NCBI GenBank assembly: GCA_024336345.1
Contig: JANFOG010000004.1
Coordinates: 1 to 64,000 of the forward strand
DNA: 64,000 nt
Reading direction: 5' to 3'
Origin: Mariannaea sp. PMI_226
Lineage: Eukaryota; Ascomycota; Sordariomycetes; Hypocreales; Nectriaceae
Position 1 is the stretch's first letter. Each line of letters opens with the position of its first letter. Position numbers and translations under genes: made by a program. Of the stretch, positions 41,990 through 54,232 are shown in pieces. The notes under the pieces are model-generated. The model made no database searches. It worked only from the letters and a program-made list of their open reading frames with translations, and was not told where the DNA came from.

Positions 41990-44900
41990 GATGACCGTCC
42001 GTCAAGGGAAGACCTGGATTAACATGAGGTGGTGGATATTGAGACCTGGGCGATGCGTTGTTACCTCTTTATAATTGCAGAATTCACTCTTCAACCCCTA
42101 TTAAAGAAGTCTTCCGTAGTGGGTCGATCGGCGCAGTCCAACTTGCACGATAGCGTCCCCCGCAGTCTAGCTGTGATAGGGCTAGAATCACCCACTCGGC
42201 TCCTTGTAGTATGCCAATGGCTATTGGTTGAATTAGCGATGAACATTGGGAATATTCTCTCGGCAAGGGTATGTCGAAGCTTGATGATGCATAAAAGGAC
42301 GCTATTCGAACGGTGCATCTCACCGTCGCCATGTTTGATTGAGTAATACATACCTTAGTGCTGTAGGTAGACGAGGTCAAAGCACAGAGGTGACGGGTGA
42401 CTGTCGTTTCATCGATGGTGCTTGGAACACATGGTGTGCTAGCAAATGACAGATCTGCTGGATAAATTCCCGTTGGGGCACGTCCTCCGTACAGGACCAG
42501 CACCTAATGTTTGGCACCTCCTATTGTATTTCTAGAACAATAAAAGGAAAAAATTCTCATATCTATGGACATAAATTGTTCTTCATACCGGGTATGAAAT
42601 TAACGGCTCCGTCTCTCTGCTGTTTGCACTTGCACCTTGCTTGAGCCATTGGGAGGCTCTTACTGACCGTACATACGCGGAACGACTTCGTCCACGCTTC
42701 ATCATCAGCCCTGTAGAAGTGGTGATGCGATTAACCTACACTCAGACGCTTCCCGAAACCTGGGGGAGTACGAGGAACGGGTTCCACATTTTGTATGGTT
42801 GATTTACTTAATTTGACATAGCGTGAGGAGAATGGCGTCCTCTCGAAACCGTTTCGTAATCCAAGCTGCAGTACACGGACCGCTCCAGTAAATCAAGCCT
42901 CGGCAAACGTAACAAGATATCCACAGATACGGCTATGCATTGCCGCTGATGTGTCACAAAAGCCAAGCTGAACCGCTTGGACAGTTTGAGTTGACCAATT
43001 CCGACCAATTATTCCCTTGGCACATTGGCGCTGGGCTGGGTTTGGATAGTGTCCCGAACACTAGAGGGAGTAAAGCCACGTGCCGCAAGGATTAGAAACG
43101 TTGGCTGCATGAGGGTGAGCGAGCACCGTCCCGAAAATGTCTCTCGGTGAAGCCCCAATCCATGATGGGCTACAAAGCCCAGCAGCAGAGTCATTGCCAA
43201 ATCTTATTTCAGGGAGAAAAGCATCCGGACTACTCATGTGGCGACTGTTTGGGCTGAAGCACTTCTTCACAAAGTTTCCAGTATGTTACAACCTCTTGTT
43301 CTATCATTTCATGCTCCAGCCTCCTGAATATGTGTGAGTACAGAGCTGTTACTCTGGCCCCCAGTGAGAGGGGCCATGAGGCCCTTTCTCACATCTACAA
43401 ATTTAGCCGTGTGGAGACGTTCGCTTAAATGTAGAATGCAGGCTGGAATGCAGCGCTGGAGTTCGCACACCAGATGGCTGACCAGCAAGTGCAAGTTCTG
43501 TCAGAGCAACCTCTTCAAACCCTTCTACTAGGCCAAGCACATCCACAAATATGAGCTCTTCCTTGAAATCCAGCCGTCGGTGCCCTCAGTATCTACCCCT
43601 CCAGATACGGAGGCTGTTGAGCTCAACAACTTCACGCGTGGTGCGCTAGATGAGGGAGCAAGTCGGTATCTGCTTTTTGCACTGCTAGCGACTTGTTTCT
43701 TAAGGCGATGGAAATTACTAGCCTGATGGGAAAGATAAAAGACGAGCTACGTTTGTGATGAATGCAGAGCTGCTTATAGTTGGATTCGAACACGGCGTGA
43801 CCTCGGCTGGAGGGGTTGGATTCACGCCTATTTCATGATCCCGACGAGGTTGAGATTTTTCAAAGTTAGTCATTTTCGTGAAAATAAAGGACAGGGTCGA
43901 CTAATAGACGGATAGTTCAGATTACGGCAGCTGACACTATCAGGGACCTTGTCGTACAGTATCGACCCAGATTGCGTACGGCAACCCAACGAACTAGCCT
44001 CTCTTAGTGATTGATCAGCCCTATGAGAATACTTCATGCACTGCTTTCTTAAGGAAGGCGACCATACGCCAAACAGTAGTACTATTACCTCGCTCGCGAG
44101 GAATCTCAACTCATCACTAGAAGTGCTCAGAGATGGGTACAGCAAACAATCTTGGGCATATATATCCAAGATGACACAGGTGTTCAGCTTCCAGCAGTTC
44201 TCATGGTTCTATGTGTCTTGTTGGTGACATCCGTAACCTGTGTTTGGGCGGGCGCCATGAAGGATATCCAAGGGGGGTTGGAATAGTCCAATACTTTCTG
44301 GGAGTACCGATCATCGTTCACTCTTTATCTCCGGCCAGGAGACTTGAAAGACGCTCGTACAATGATTATCGCGTTTACTGGCTGTGCGGACTCCCCCTAG
44401 TCGGGCAGCGTGGGCCAGCTCAGGGCCAAGATCTTTGCCTCCTTGGGCGTCCAGCATAGCTGATGCTCAGCGACCCACTCGAGAAGTATTGGAACACGAA
44501 AAACAGTCAAATAAAGTCACTGCGCAGAGTCTGAAAACAGACATGGAGAAACGGCGACGGTGAAATTGAATTAGATATGGATCTCAATGACGTGGACGAT
44601 AGGGTGCTCGAGCGAAGAGGGAAAGGGGCCGGCAAATAGTAGATAGAACCACATCTATGACTAGTTGGTCATCGCACTTTCAGCCTTCTCCTTTCTATAA
44701 TGCTGAAAATCTCTCGGGCATACGTAGGATAAGTTCAAGCGTCAACAGCAGGGACAGCAGGGACAGCAGGGACAGCAGGGACAGTAGTGAAGAAAACACA
44801 CAAGAAGATAGAAGAACGAATGATAATGGATACGTAAAGAAGCAAAACCTATTATAACAGGATCATCAGAGCAAACACGAGGTTGGTACCACAGCGCCAG

Positions 44901-45751
44901 AGAACAAAGACGACAAGACTTGTAAAAGCACTGAAGTTGAGCACCAAAGAGCACGCCTATTATTCACAATCTGAGCACAAGGAAGCCTCAAGGACGTAGT
45001 GCATATTGGTTTTCTGAGATGGAAAAGATAAGAGTGCTCTGTATCTCTCATGTCACTCAAAAGGCTCCCAATAGATGAGCATTTTGTTACTTCGAGAGAC
45101 CACTATGTTTGGTTGGACACGAAAGACAGCCTAAGGCATGTGCAATATGTGCAGCCCAGCGATAGATGCAATTCTGAAATCTCTTACCCGGACACGAGGC
45201 GGAGCATTGGAAACTAGCATTAAAGAAAGATTGGTCTTTCACGGAAGTCCAGACAATTCTGTATAGACTTTGTTTCCTAGTGCAGTACGCGGACGAACTC
45301 GGCACTGCCAAAGCATCAAAGACCGACATGGGCCACACAGCTCGCAGTGCCTTCTGTGGATCTCTCAGTATAGAAAGTATCTAGACGGGCCTAAAGTGAC
45401 AAGCAATTGTTCACAATGAATATCGTTACCTGAAGTTGCATGCCTCTGATTTTTGCATACATGCGTGTTAACAAACATAGCTACACACCAGTATATCGAT
45501 TGAATATTAATTTGTAATTAGTCCTTTCGCTTTTGAGGCAAGCTGTTTAATTAAGTATTGCTTGTTCTATTGTGATGCAAAGCAAAGAGGTCAGCCTTGG
45601 GCTTCTTTGCTAGTCCTGTAGTCGTTTGATAACTAACAGCTTAAGCATAAACTACCAAGAACAACCATTCTCAACAGACGAGAGCAATATTTCCACCAGC
45701 TCACAGCCATTACAGTAATTTTGTATATCCGAGAGGAACTTGTGGCGCTGG
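41990..45751. other. Long stretch without a convincing gene
   Basis: Composition is normal and partial open frames occur, but none is a complete recognisable gene. A minus-strand frame at 42084-42503 has no ATG start. Plus-strand frames at about 43520-43715 and 44095-44400 look protein-like; the second has a hydrophobic segment (LPAVLMVLCVLLVTSV), then RSSFTLYLRPGD and a stop, as in a decayed membrane-protein gene. The Gly-Asp-Ser-type minisatellite lies at 44746-44783. These may be old gene relics that I cannot name. Confidence 0.4.
44746..44783. repeat. 9 bp minisatellite (GACAGCAGG, about four copies)
   Basis: A short run of GACAGCAGG units. The period is a multiple of three and encodes Ser-Arg-Asp repeats in one frame. 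Confidence 0.85.
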
Positions 45752-46327
45752 TTAGAGATTTTTGTTGGGTCCGATCGTAGAAGCCTTAGGCTTGCGAGAG
45801 TTGTGAAAGACGGGCATGGCAGTCAGGGCTGCGGTAATCATGAACAGCAGCCATCCGAACGCCCCAAAGACCGTCGCAGTTATGAGCGATCCACACGAGC
45901 TTTTGCTTTGTGAACATGTATTGGTTGGAATTTCAACAGCCACGGCAATGAAACCAGCAAGCCAGGAGAGGACAGCTACGGCCTCAATGGTAACGCGACT
46001 GTAGGCAATCAATGCATTATTCGTGAATGTAATTCCGGCAATAAGTTGGAAGATAACAGTCAGAATTGCCCATCCAGCACAGAACATCAAGAAGCCCCAT
46101 TCATTAGGAACGCCGAAGTACCCGTGGAAATTGCCAATGGGGGTGTGGGTGATGGTACTATGGCCGTGAAATACGTGGATAGCTAGAAGATGGGATCAGA
46201 CATTCAGTGCCTTCTCAGAGTAGGATGCGTGATTCTCCATACCGTAGCCGTCTGTCCCCATGACGATAATGGCGAAGATAAGCTGCGCTGTCCGCAAGGC
46301 GTAATCGAGCGTTTTGTTCTCTGTCAT
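45752..46327 (-). CDS. MARVEL-domain four-helix membrane protein
   Basis: Two exons, 46327-46243 and 46182-45752, give 171 residues; the 60 bp intron runs from GTATGG to CTAG, phase 1. Four hydrophobic helices: LRTAQLIFAIIVMGTDGY, EWGFLMFCAGWAILTVIFQL, EAVAVLSWLAGFIAVAVEI and TATVFGAFGWLLFMITAALT. Between helices 3 and 4 is an extracellular loop with two cysteines (NTCSQSKSSCG). This is the usual fungal MARVEL layout, as in plasma-membrane domain organisers of the Nce102 type. The short tail is basic. Likely location is the plasma membrane or secretory vesicles; precise role unknown. Confidence 0.82.
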
Positions 46328-47541
46328 ATATAGGGTCATGGCGTGCAGCGATCTGTGATGGAACTTTGGGAGAGTTTGCGAGCGCGTGGAGTGATTAGCA
46401 AAGAAATGAGAAACATGTCATTGAGCAAGAAAGAGGAATCTGAGCTCAGGAAGGCCATATATAACTTGCTACGAGAATGGGGGTATTCAGTGAAGGCTAG
46501 AAGGCTATGGCCATTGAACGATACGTTTCGTGTTATGACTTAAAGTAGTTTAGCTTAGAAAACACCGAGCCGGGCTCCACCGGCTGTGGGTGATGAACCA
46601 GGGGCTTCGCTTGGGCCCTAGCTGGCAGCAGGATCATAGCTACTAGGCTTGGCGTGCTACTTTCCACCTGCGAAGCAGTGAATCATTCAACCTCTGGATC
46701 AACCTCTTGGAGATAGTAGCCTTTACTGTACGTAAGCACCGCCTCGACTTTTTCCTGGACGCACGACTGCCTTTCAGGTCTTGGCGCTGAGAGCATTGTG
46801 TAGGCAATACTACTTTCGAAGGGTATTAGGTGTTCTCCATGGAGTCTAAGTCAGACGAGGGCGGTGACCAGTCAATAATATACTTAACGCCGTTGATCTA
46901 CAGCCAACTTCGCGCATCTCGTGTGAAGTCGGCTCTTACATCATCCTGCTGGAGTTGTCGTGAGCCATTATAATTAGAACAAGAGCTTAAGTGCCGGGCA
47001 AATATCTTCCAAGTTGTGTGGCTATCACGCCGCCTGACGGCAAATCTTGCTCTTTGGTCTCTTTGGTGATTTGCGCTTGTTCAGGTGCCAAATTAATGTA
47101 TTTGCGGAGTCTTGATGTTGAACAATATTTGTTGCTGATGAAGCCTCAGTCCAGTATTGATCGCGACGCTAATCTGTATGTGCATGGTGGATCTGTTCTC
47201 GGACTTTTGGCATCTGATTTTAGTTCAGCTTTACAGGCGCCGCTAGGGTTACCTTGTTGAGCGGGACCATGAGATGCGTCATCGCACATCGTGGCTTTCA
47301 TTGGGCAGTGTCTGTCAACCGAAATGATCCCACGTGGACAGGCCCCAAGCTTTCGAGACCGTTGTGAGAGGGAAAATCGGGAGTTTCCATGCTGTGTTTA
47401 GACGTGGATGATGTACGGGCCGCAGAAGCGCTCTCAGAGAAGATGTGAGTAGCCACCTAATTATGGCGGGTCTTCTCGTACCCATCAAGCGGATGAGTGG
47501 CTTTTGTATACTGGAGCCGGCGCCTTGGTAATCGTACAAGT
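46328..47541. other. Gene-free stretch
   Basis: Upstream region of the MARVEL gene and 3' flank of the regulator gene. Short frames on both strands have no recognisable features. Confidence 0.45.
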
Positions 47542-49234
47542 CTACATGTTGATAGGTTCCGACCAGAAGGCCCAGTGATCCTGGCAAGAGTAATCAACAT
47601 GACCCCACCCTTGAAGTAGAGGCGGGTTTGGCCGACTGAAAACAACGTCAACAATACGCCGGCCATCGTTATTCGATCTGGAGGCTTGCACCCCGTAGCC
47701 GTGAAACCTCTGCTCTTCGAGAACGTTGCAAGCAGCTAGCGGAGCGCCGGGAGAGCTGGTTATACTGGCAGACGTCTCGATGGCGGTCAATCGAGTGGCG
47801 ACTGCCGCCAGTATTTGCCCATCAGCAGGCCCCTCGCGACTTTGTTCGTTAAGCATCGCTGTCGCCAAAGCACGGACCGGTGGATGTCTGCACTTCAAAC
47901 TCACAAAGAAGAGAGGGCTAACAATGCCAGGGCGCGTTGAGAAGCGTTTGAAAGCACTGGGTTTGCTGCGCCGCTTCAGCCGTGCTGACGCCGCAGCATC
48001 ACTGACGATACTCCGAAACCGGTCCTGGTGTTCATCGTACTTCGTTTCGTATGGGCTGTGGAGGCATAAGGTGAAGATGAGAGTTGACATGAGCTGAGTT
48101 CGAATTGCATAAATCTCCGCCAGCATCTCCGAATCCCTCAGCGTCGATGTTGCGGACGAATATTGGGCTTGCAGTTCTGTAGCAAGCGTCGAAAGGCTAT
48201 CGAGAATAGAGCGACATTCGGTCACTGTGTCGAATTGACCCTTGCACCTTGCGGGATCATGCTCTCTCCAGCTTGGATATTTGTATCGCAGCCGGGCCGT
48301 CGACTGTATGAATTGATAGGATCGGTGAAGACAGAGCATCGCGACGTTTATAGCAAGCTCTGGGTCACGGAAAACATCGACTTCGGTAACCACTTCTGGA
48401 CAGACTAGAAGCATAAGTTGAGGTGTCTGAGTTAGAGCGTAGCTGCCAACTAAGAGGTTTATTTTGACCAGCGCGTCTTTGATTGCGCTGAGAATGTTGG
48501 ATGATGCGGCTCCCAGGTGACGCTCAAATGCATTGGTTACGATCTGAACGGCCCCGAGAAAATGGGCTAATGCATTTTCGTCATGTTGGCTTAATATCTC
48601 AACGCAGGCAAGTATCATTGACGCCAAGGCCAGGGACTCTGGGCCAACAGTATCACCATTATAATCCGATTGGAGCCTTGCCAGAGCTGAGCCGTAGTAA
48701 CGCCAAGTGGAACAAGGCCCTTCTACGATGGTACCATTAAGCGATGATTCATACGCAGCCCCAAATGCGGCAGCAGCGGCCTTGACACATTCAACTTGAT
48801 TCGATAGCTGAAGAAATATGCGCCCCCAGGCATCGTCTTCTCGTAGTGGAAGGCCGTCGTTGTCTAGAGACAGCACATGAGCTGCGAGATAACTTAGCCT
48901 TTCTGTCTGGCTGTTCGCTGTGACACCGATCTTCAGAGCAGGCCGCAATTCTGACGACGGTTTACTTTCGCGACTGTAACCGCCACATAAGCGGCCTGCT
49001 TGGATGCATCGCCGACACAGAGGCTTTTGCTCGTCACATTTGACCCGACGTGTCCTGCATCTGTCAGTCGAATGGGGACCAAGAATAGCAGGACCCACAG
49101 TCATACTTGCAAGTCACACAGCCTTGTTTCGACTGCGAAACAACCACACGAGACCGCTTTGACGTAGGAGCGGATGATTCACTGTCGGATTTGCGAGTTG
49201 TGGAGCGTTGACGATTATTTGGCAGCGCCTGCAT
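47542..49234 (-). CDS. Zn2Cys6 (Gal4-type) transcription factor
   Basis: Two exons, 49234-49107 and 49054-47542, give 546 residues. The 52 bp intron (GTATGA...GCAG) lies inside the zinc cluster; splicing restores C-x2-C-x6-C-x6-C-x2-C-x6-C as GCVTCK, TRRVKCDE, KPLCRRC and GRLCGGY. The alternative AG six bases earlier would spoil the x6 spacing, which fixes the acceptor. The basic stretch ahead of the cluster (SKRSRVVV) is a likely nuclear signal. The remaining 460 residues are helical, as in fungal-specific regulator middle domains. An ATG further upstream at 49318 is possible. Targets are unknown; no pathway genes adjoin it except the MARVEL gene. Confidence 0.9.
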
Positions 49235-51224
49235 GATTACGTCTTGACTGACATGGCAAGTGTGATGTAGGATCAAAAGGCCACATTCGCCAGATCGGCC
49301 GTAGCTGGTTTTATGCATTTTTCGGGCCGAAATCTCTCCGGCCACTCCTATACCTACAAGTTTAGTATTCTGTACTCCGTACTACATCTCAAATCATCAA
49401 CTCACCACAATATTATCCTACTTGTGACAGACGATGGTAAGAAGTCGATCCATCCCTTTTTCCTTCTTCTTTATGGTAATTATATATTATGTGTATCAAA
49501 GCTCGTGCTGCTAGTTTGACCCAGCCGATACTTTCACTACCATCATCTCATCAAGCTTTCAAAGATGGCCACGCCGGCATTTTTACAAGTCCAATCATTA
49601 GTATCAATTGTAATGAGAAGATCTGCCTCTTGTTGTGAGTAGGTTCCAGGTATGATTCTATCATATGTAGCGCTTTTATGATCTCCAATAGTGGCAGTCA
49701 TGATTGAGGGCTCTCCCATTTGAGTGTGTACCATATGGTTGATACACTAAAATGTGAGATCACAAGCCCATGAAATCATAGGCCGGAACCGTCTATTTAG
49801 CTATTTAGCATTTAATTCAATTTATTTATTATTATGATCTATTAATGCATTATTAAAGATGATATCATCATTTAATACACTTTTATTTTAACCTCTCTCC
49901 AATACTTTCCGCTAACATAAATCTATTGTGACTCGGTTTATCTCTTGGGCCAGCCAAATCGTTATATGACACATGTCCTGATCCAGAACTTATGAACCAT
50001 CGTGATAGTGGAATAAAGATGGTCTGTTATGAAACTAACGGGCGCAAACTGCTGCCGCGGGTGTATTAGGTTGTAAAAAACAAAGGGTTACCGAGTTAGT
50101 TCTAGATGCCTGTCTATCTCTGCGTAATGAAACTTAAATTAAGATTTTATAAATCAATAATTCAGATTGAATTCCCCAGTTAACCCTACAAGTTCCGTCA
50201 GGATTGAATCAACCATTTGAACTTTATCTCTTATTTTACCTAGAATCAATTTATTATGCTATTTAGTATGATAAAGCCTTACCTTTATCTATAAATGACA
50301 TGTAATCCTCGTTACACTAGCAGCGGCGACCTCTTGGCTGGTTGCCCGACAGGTCTGAGTGAATGCACGAATTCGTTAGCATGCCATTATTCGTATGGCT
50401 TCACAATGACATTTTCCGAATCAACCACGGCAATCAGCCGTGAATTGAAATTTAATTCAGCATCACGGTTTGGGTATTGCTAAGGTAGTGACGAATGCGG
50501 GTTGAGCCTACATTAGGTCCCGTTGTAGCCATGCTGGGGCGTAGCCTTTCCATTAATGTAATATTCCAGTCTCGTTTTCCAAAATCGGTTCTGGGTTATC
50601 TAAGAGGTCAATATCTTTCCACAATATTGTATATTCTCATCTTCCTGTATTAGTATATTCTGCTTTGATTTGTGGCTGTATCGGCTGGCCTTGGCTAGGG
50701 AGTGTACCTGCGGCTGCCACGAAACCCATTTAACGCGCAGCCCAACTTGAATATCAGCATATGACCTCCCGAAGGGGTCTAGCAGCGTGTCTTTCTACAA
50801 GAAAGTGGCCAAAAGTTACCGTCTAATATTATCCTGGATGACGCCATGCTGATGATGAGTTGTCTCTTGCCAAAGGGACAATTCTTGTATTTCACATAGA
50901 ATAGACATAGACATAGAACAGACATAGTACCACCCTCGGCGACATAGAACGTGATCCTGCAACTATAATAGATAGTATAGTCTCCATTAAACTTGCCTCC
51001 AAGGCAGGAATTCTAACATGCAATTCGCCTAGGCTCGTAACCTTGAAGTAGTATGTTTTCGCAGAAGGCCACACACACTACCCTTCTGGATACATCGTCG
51101 CAGAGACGCCCAATAACCGCCACAGCCCAAACTGTGTCAAATCCCATGGAGACCAACCCGCTATTGAAGCAATAGCGAACAGAAGGCTAGTCAGCCATAA
51201 CGCAATCGCAAGAGAATACCGACT
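49235..51224. other. Gene-free stretch with an LTR relic
   Basis: Promoter of the regulator, then an LTR fragment at about 49780-49975. The short frames at 49543-49734 and 50295-50483 have no recognisable features. A run of ATAGACATAGA-type repeats lies near 50900. Confidence 0.45.
49780..49975 (-). repeat. LTR fragment of the gypsy family
   Basis: ACTTTCCGCTAACATAAATCTATTGTGAC and then TTTATCTCTTGGG match the reverse complement of the LTR starts at 6445 and 8040. The AT-rich part before it matches their middle. Confidence 0.65.
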
Positions 51225-52062
51225 TCAAGGCATGCTGTGGTCTGGCTGCCATGCAGGCAGGGAGATGGTTTCATCACCATATCTCCATCTCAAGCATCTC
51301 GACTTAACTATCCTCTCCACGGCACGCTTCTCAAACGCGGAGACGTCGTCACATGCATTGGTCTCCATCACGTCCTCTACTCCGCTGTCCCTCCGATGCA
51401 ACCCATACCGCAACAGTGTGCGCACGGGCTCGACCTTAGGCACAAAGTCCCCTCCTGGAGTGATACCATTTGGCCTCGCACTCCAGAAATCCTTTGCCAT
51501 TTCATCTAACTCTTCGGGCCGAGCCGCGGCTAGTCGAACCGGGCTAACGTTGACGCCGACCTTCCACTTGCCTGGAGGTAATTTACCCAAAGCCGGTGCA
51601 GACCGTGGCCCCAACGTGGTTAAGAATTAAGGTATCAAGCATACTTTCCGAGCCAAGCTAGGCATGGTCAATCAAAACTATAACTCTCCCCGCGTACGGT
51701 GACAGGGGAAGCATGTCTCGCAAAAATCACTTCACGCCTTCGACTCGCACCTCCTACAATACGTTAAGGCGTGATATTCAGACCTGTGGAGACCCAGGGC
51801 TCGATATACTGGATTAAGCCCGTCTGAGAGCCTGCAATCCTTACATCACACGCCCCCATAGACACTCCTGCCGCGGCTCAGTTGCCTCGCAGTGCAGCAA
51901 TAGCCATAATCTTCCCTCCTAGAAAGCCTTCAAGCCAATACGGCTAATAATTCGCCACAACGCCGCGGCAGGGTCAAGACTCGCCTTGATGACGTGGAGT
52001 GTAATGCCGTTTCCACAATACGAGTCACCGCCCATGAGCACAAGACGCTCAGAGGCCACCCA
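51225..52062 (-). pseudogene. HypX-like (enoyl-CoA hydratase fold) gene relic
   Basis: Minus-strand pieces in order: RLVLMGGDSYCGNGITLHVI, then AALRGN-stop-AAAGVSMGACDV, then after a frame change LNPVYRALGLHRSEYHALTY, then a 129-residue open stretch at 51225-51614 with ARPEELDEMAKDFW and PVRTLLRYGLHRRD. These are landmarks of the C-terminal, hydratase-like half of HypX (FSNGI..NVIEA, RGNAGAGGV, LNPHY...GLYGSEYWTY and the terminal R..LR...HRR). The N-terminal formyltransferase half is absent. Stops and at least one frameshift make it dead. HypX is known from bacterial hydrogenase maturation; fungal homologues have no settled role. Confidence 0.65.
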
Positions 52063-52361
52063 ATGATGAATTCGGCGAACCCAGATCAAATGATGCAAAC
52101 ATCATATAATTATAGGATTGGGCTGTAGCAAAACTGAACAGAAAAACATCTGCAGTGCCGGGAAGCCGTATTGCTGTACTAGCAACGGAAATAGAGGTAG
52201 GTGACCCCAGGCTACCCTGAATCCATAGTAGAAAAAAAAAAAAAAAGAAATAGACTTATGAGTTCCCTTAAGACAAGTCTGCAACAATTCGAACAATTGT
52301 TGTAACACTAATGTGATTTGTCGCAACCACAACTACGTGGTAAGTTAGATTGGCCTCCCTC

Positions 52362-52793
52362 TCAATTGCCAAGTTTCATAAGTCTCGAGGTCCTAGCAAC
52401 ATTTAGTTCCAACTCTGCGTGGGTGAAATCAATTTTAATATACCAATCACCATCAACGTGACAGTTATGAACGATGACTGGGCGGTGGGGTATTTCAATT
52501 ATCATAGCATCAAATTGACGAAATCGCCTCCGCAGTATCTGGGATGACGAATGATCTGGGATGGAGAGCAATGGATATAGGTTTGGATAGCTGGGAATTT
52601 GACTAATCACACTCCTTTTTGCATAGCTTGGAGACTGGGAAATGAAACAAAGTCTTTCTTTTTCTTTAGATGGATTGGAGGCGTTGGAACACAAACTCTC
52701 TTCCCAGTCAGCCTGATTCACCACAAATATCATTGTCTTTTCTAAATGATCTTGATAGGACCAGGGTTTAGGAGTCTGGGGAATAACTGACAT
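52362..52793 (-). CDS. Possible hypothetical protein, 143 residues
   Basis: An uninterrupted frame from the ATG at 52793, encoding a polar Ser/Pro-rich protein without signal peptide or membrane segment and with repeated SQ(I/S)PSY units (SQSPSYAKR, SQIPSYPN). No family is recognised. It is framed by a T17 run just upstream of the start (52802-52818) and an A15 run at 52232-52246. It could be a real small gene or chance. Confidence 0.3.
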   Translation of the reverse strand: MSVIPQTPKPWSYQDHLEKTMIFVVNQADWEESLCSNASNPSKEKERLCFISQSPSYAKRSVISQIPSYPNLYPLLSIPDHSSSQILRRRFRQFDAMIIEIPHRPVIVHNCHVDGDWYIKIDFTHAELELNVARTSRLMKLGN

Positions 52794-53730
52794 TTTTCAC
52801 CTTTTTTTTTTTTTTTTTAGAGAGGAACCAAAGAAGCTCTGGAAGTTCGTTTACATCACTAGATTTCAGAACGTAGTGTAATAAAACACCTAACGTCCCC
52901 GCTATGGCGGCGCGCCGGGGCAGCCACAAATTTCAACATCAAACTTGAATTCAGGTTCTTTTTTCTGATTCTTATTATGCAATGATAATGAAATGTATAG
53001 AGATGTATGGCGGTAAGGATACGAGATGCCATAGTATCGTGATATTGGGCTACATGCATGGCAAGTGTTGTCGTACTCACTCCGTAGGCGGAGTGAAATC
53101 ATCGCAGTGGCCGGCCATGCAGGCCCCAGGTTTTGGCACTCACATGTATGATGGTAATTACCAATTGGCATCAAAGTCAGTTTAACCGTACCGGAAGATT
53201 TGAAGCATTTCAAATTATATGCTCCCTCATCGTCGGATATGAGCCATTCATCTACGCGAAACTCAATACATAGAGATATGCAGATATGTATTTAAAGACC
53301 TAACTCATAAAGACACGTTAGGTTAAACCGCTACATGTGTAGATGGTTAAACCCCCCCCCCCCCCCCCCCCCTCTATCTAGCACCAAGCTTACATCTAGA
53401 TCTTGAGAAATTCACCTTCCCTTGTTTCCTCTTCACCCTTGCACGGATCGAAAGTATAGTCAAGAATTGACACATTGCAGTGTGCTATACCACTTTTACA
53501 CACCTCGCGTATCTATTTCCATAAGTATCATATTGACATCACGCGTAGCAAGGACCGGATGCTCTGAGACACTATAGGCAAGTCTTTAACACGCAATGGG
53601 CACCAAGGCTGCAGCAAGCCTTTAGCCCTTCGCGTTCACAGCCTATTTTGACCACAATAATTAGCCCATACTAATCAGGACTTTGGTAGATAAACTTACC
53701 GAAGGGCGTCACACCACCAGAAGGTATACA
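52794..53730. other. Gene-free stretch
   Basis: Contains the T17 run at 52802-52818 and the C21 tract at 53352-53372. A GC-rich palindrome-like segment (GGCGGCGCGCCGGGGC) lies near 52910. No gene is supported. Confidence 0.45.
53352..53372. repeat. Poly-C tract (C21)
   Basis: An uninterrupted run of 21 C, similar to the tract at 12660-12682. Confidence 0.9.
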
Positions 53731-54232
53731 TTACTTACAAACATCAAACTGGCAAGTATATCCAGACAGCAATTTTGCTAACCAATTCCTATGCAAAACA
53801 CTAGATCCTTGGTAGTTTTCATATTGCTCTCATCCAGTCTAGCCTAATTTTACCTCTATCACAAGGAGATTTACATATACCACCATTATAAATAACGCCA
53901 TTTCCTACGTTGCAGCAGTAGGTAGTGGTCAGAGAGGTAGCTAAGCATTCAAGGTAGCGGGGTGGAACCCATTCCAATGTAGATATCCAAACCTCCATCA
54001 GTATAGCAGTTTGGTGCATGCAGTTCATTTATGCAGTGAGGAGGATTTGCTTTTTCAACGCATCGCTGCCCCGCAGGACAAAGTCCGTTTACGCAAAGTT
54101 GGATTTTCCGCCCTGCACAAATACTAGTTGGGTGACCTCATGATATTGTTATCCCATCGCGCATCGAAGAACCCTGCTAGCCTTCAGTCGAGGCTGCAAA
54201 AGCGAGAAAAGTGACCAGAGAAAAGATCTTCA
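53731..54232 (-). pseudogene. Broken paralogue of the cysteine-rich secreted protein at 56530
   Basis: On the minus strand a signal-peptide start (MKIFSLVTFLAFAASTEG) at 54232 is followed at once by an in-frame TAG, with no good donor before it. The next piece (CVNGLCPAGQRCVEK, ending CYTDGG) aligns with exon 2 of the gene at 56530 (CVAGLCHPGRRCVLQ, ending CYPNGG). A third piece (CLATSLTTTYCC, then GGICKSPC) aligns with exon 3 (CLDTSDCC, then GGVCKSC) but lacks an acceptor AG before it. The fourth (YTCQFDVCK, stop) aligns with the start of exon 4 (YTCTKGICS) after a frameshift. The locus keeps the exon order of its paralogue but appears disabled at three places. Confidence 0.65.

Noticed and set aside
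42084..42503. 139-residue minus-strand frame upstream of the second receptor gene
   Set aside because: No ATG at its beginning and no recognised motif; not a credible upstream exon of the receptor.
46343..46543. 66-residue frame next to the MARVEL gene start
   Set aside because: The frame opens at GTG, its first ATG is at 46358, it lies in the MARVEL promoter and has no recognisable feature.
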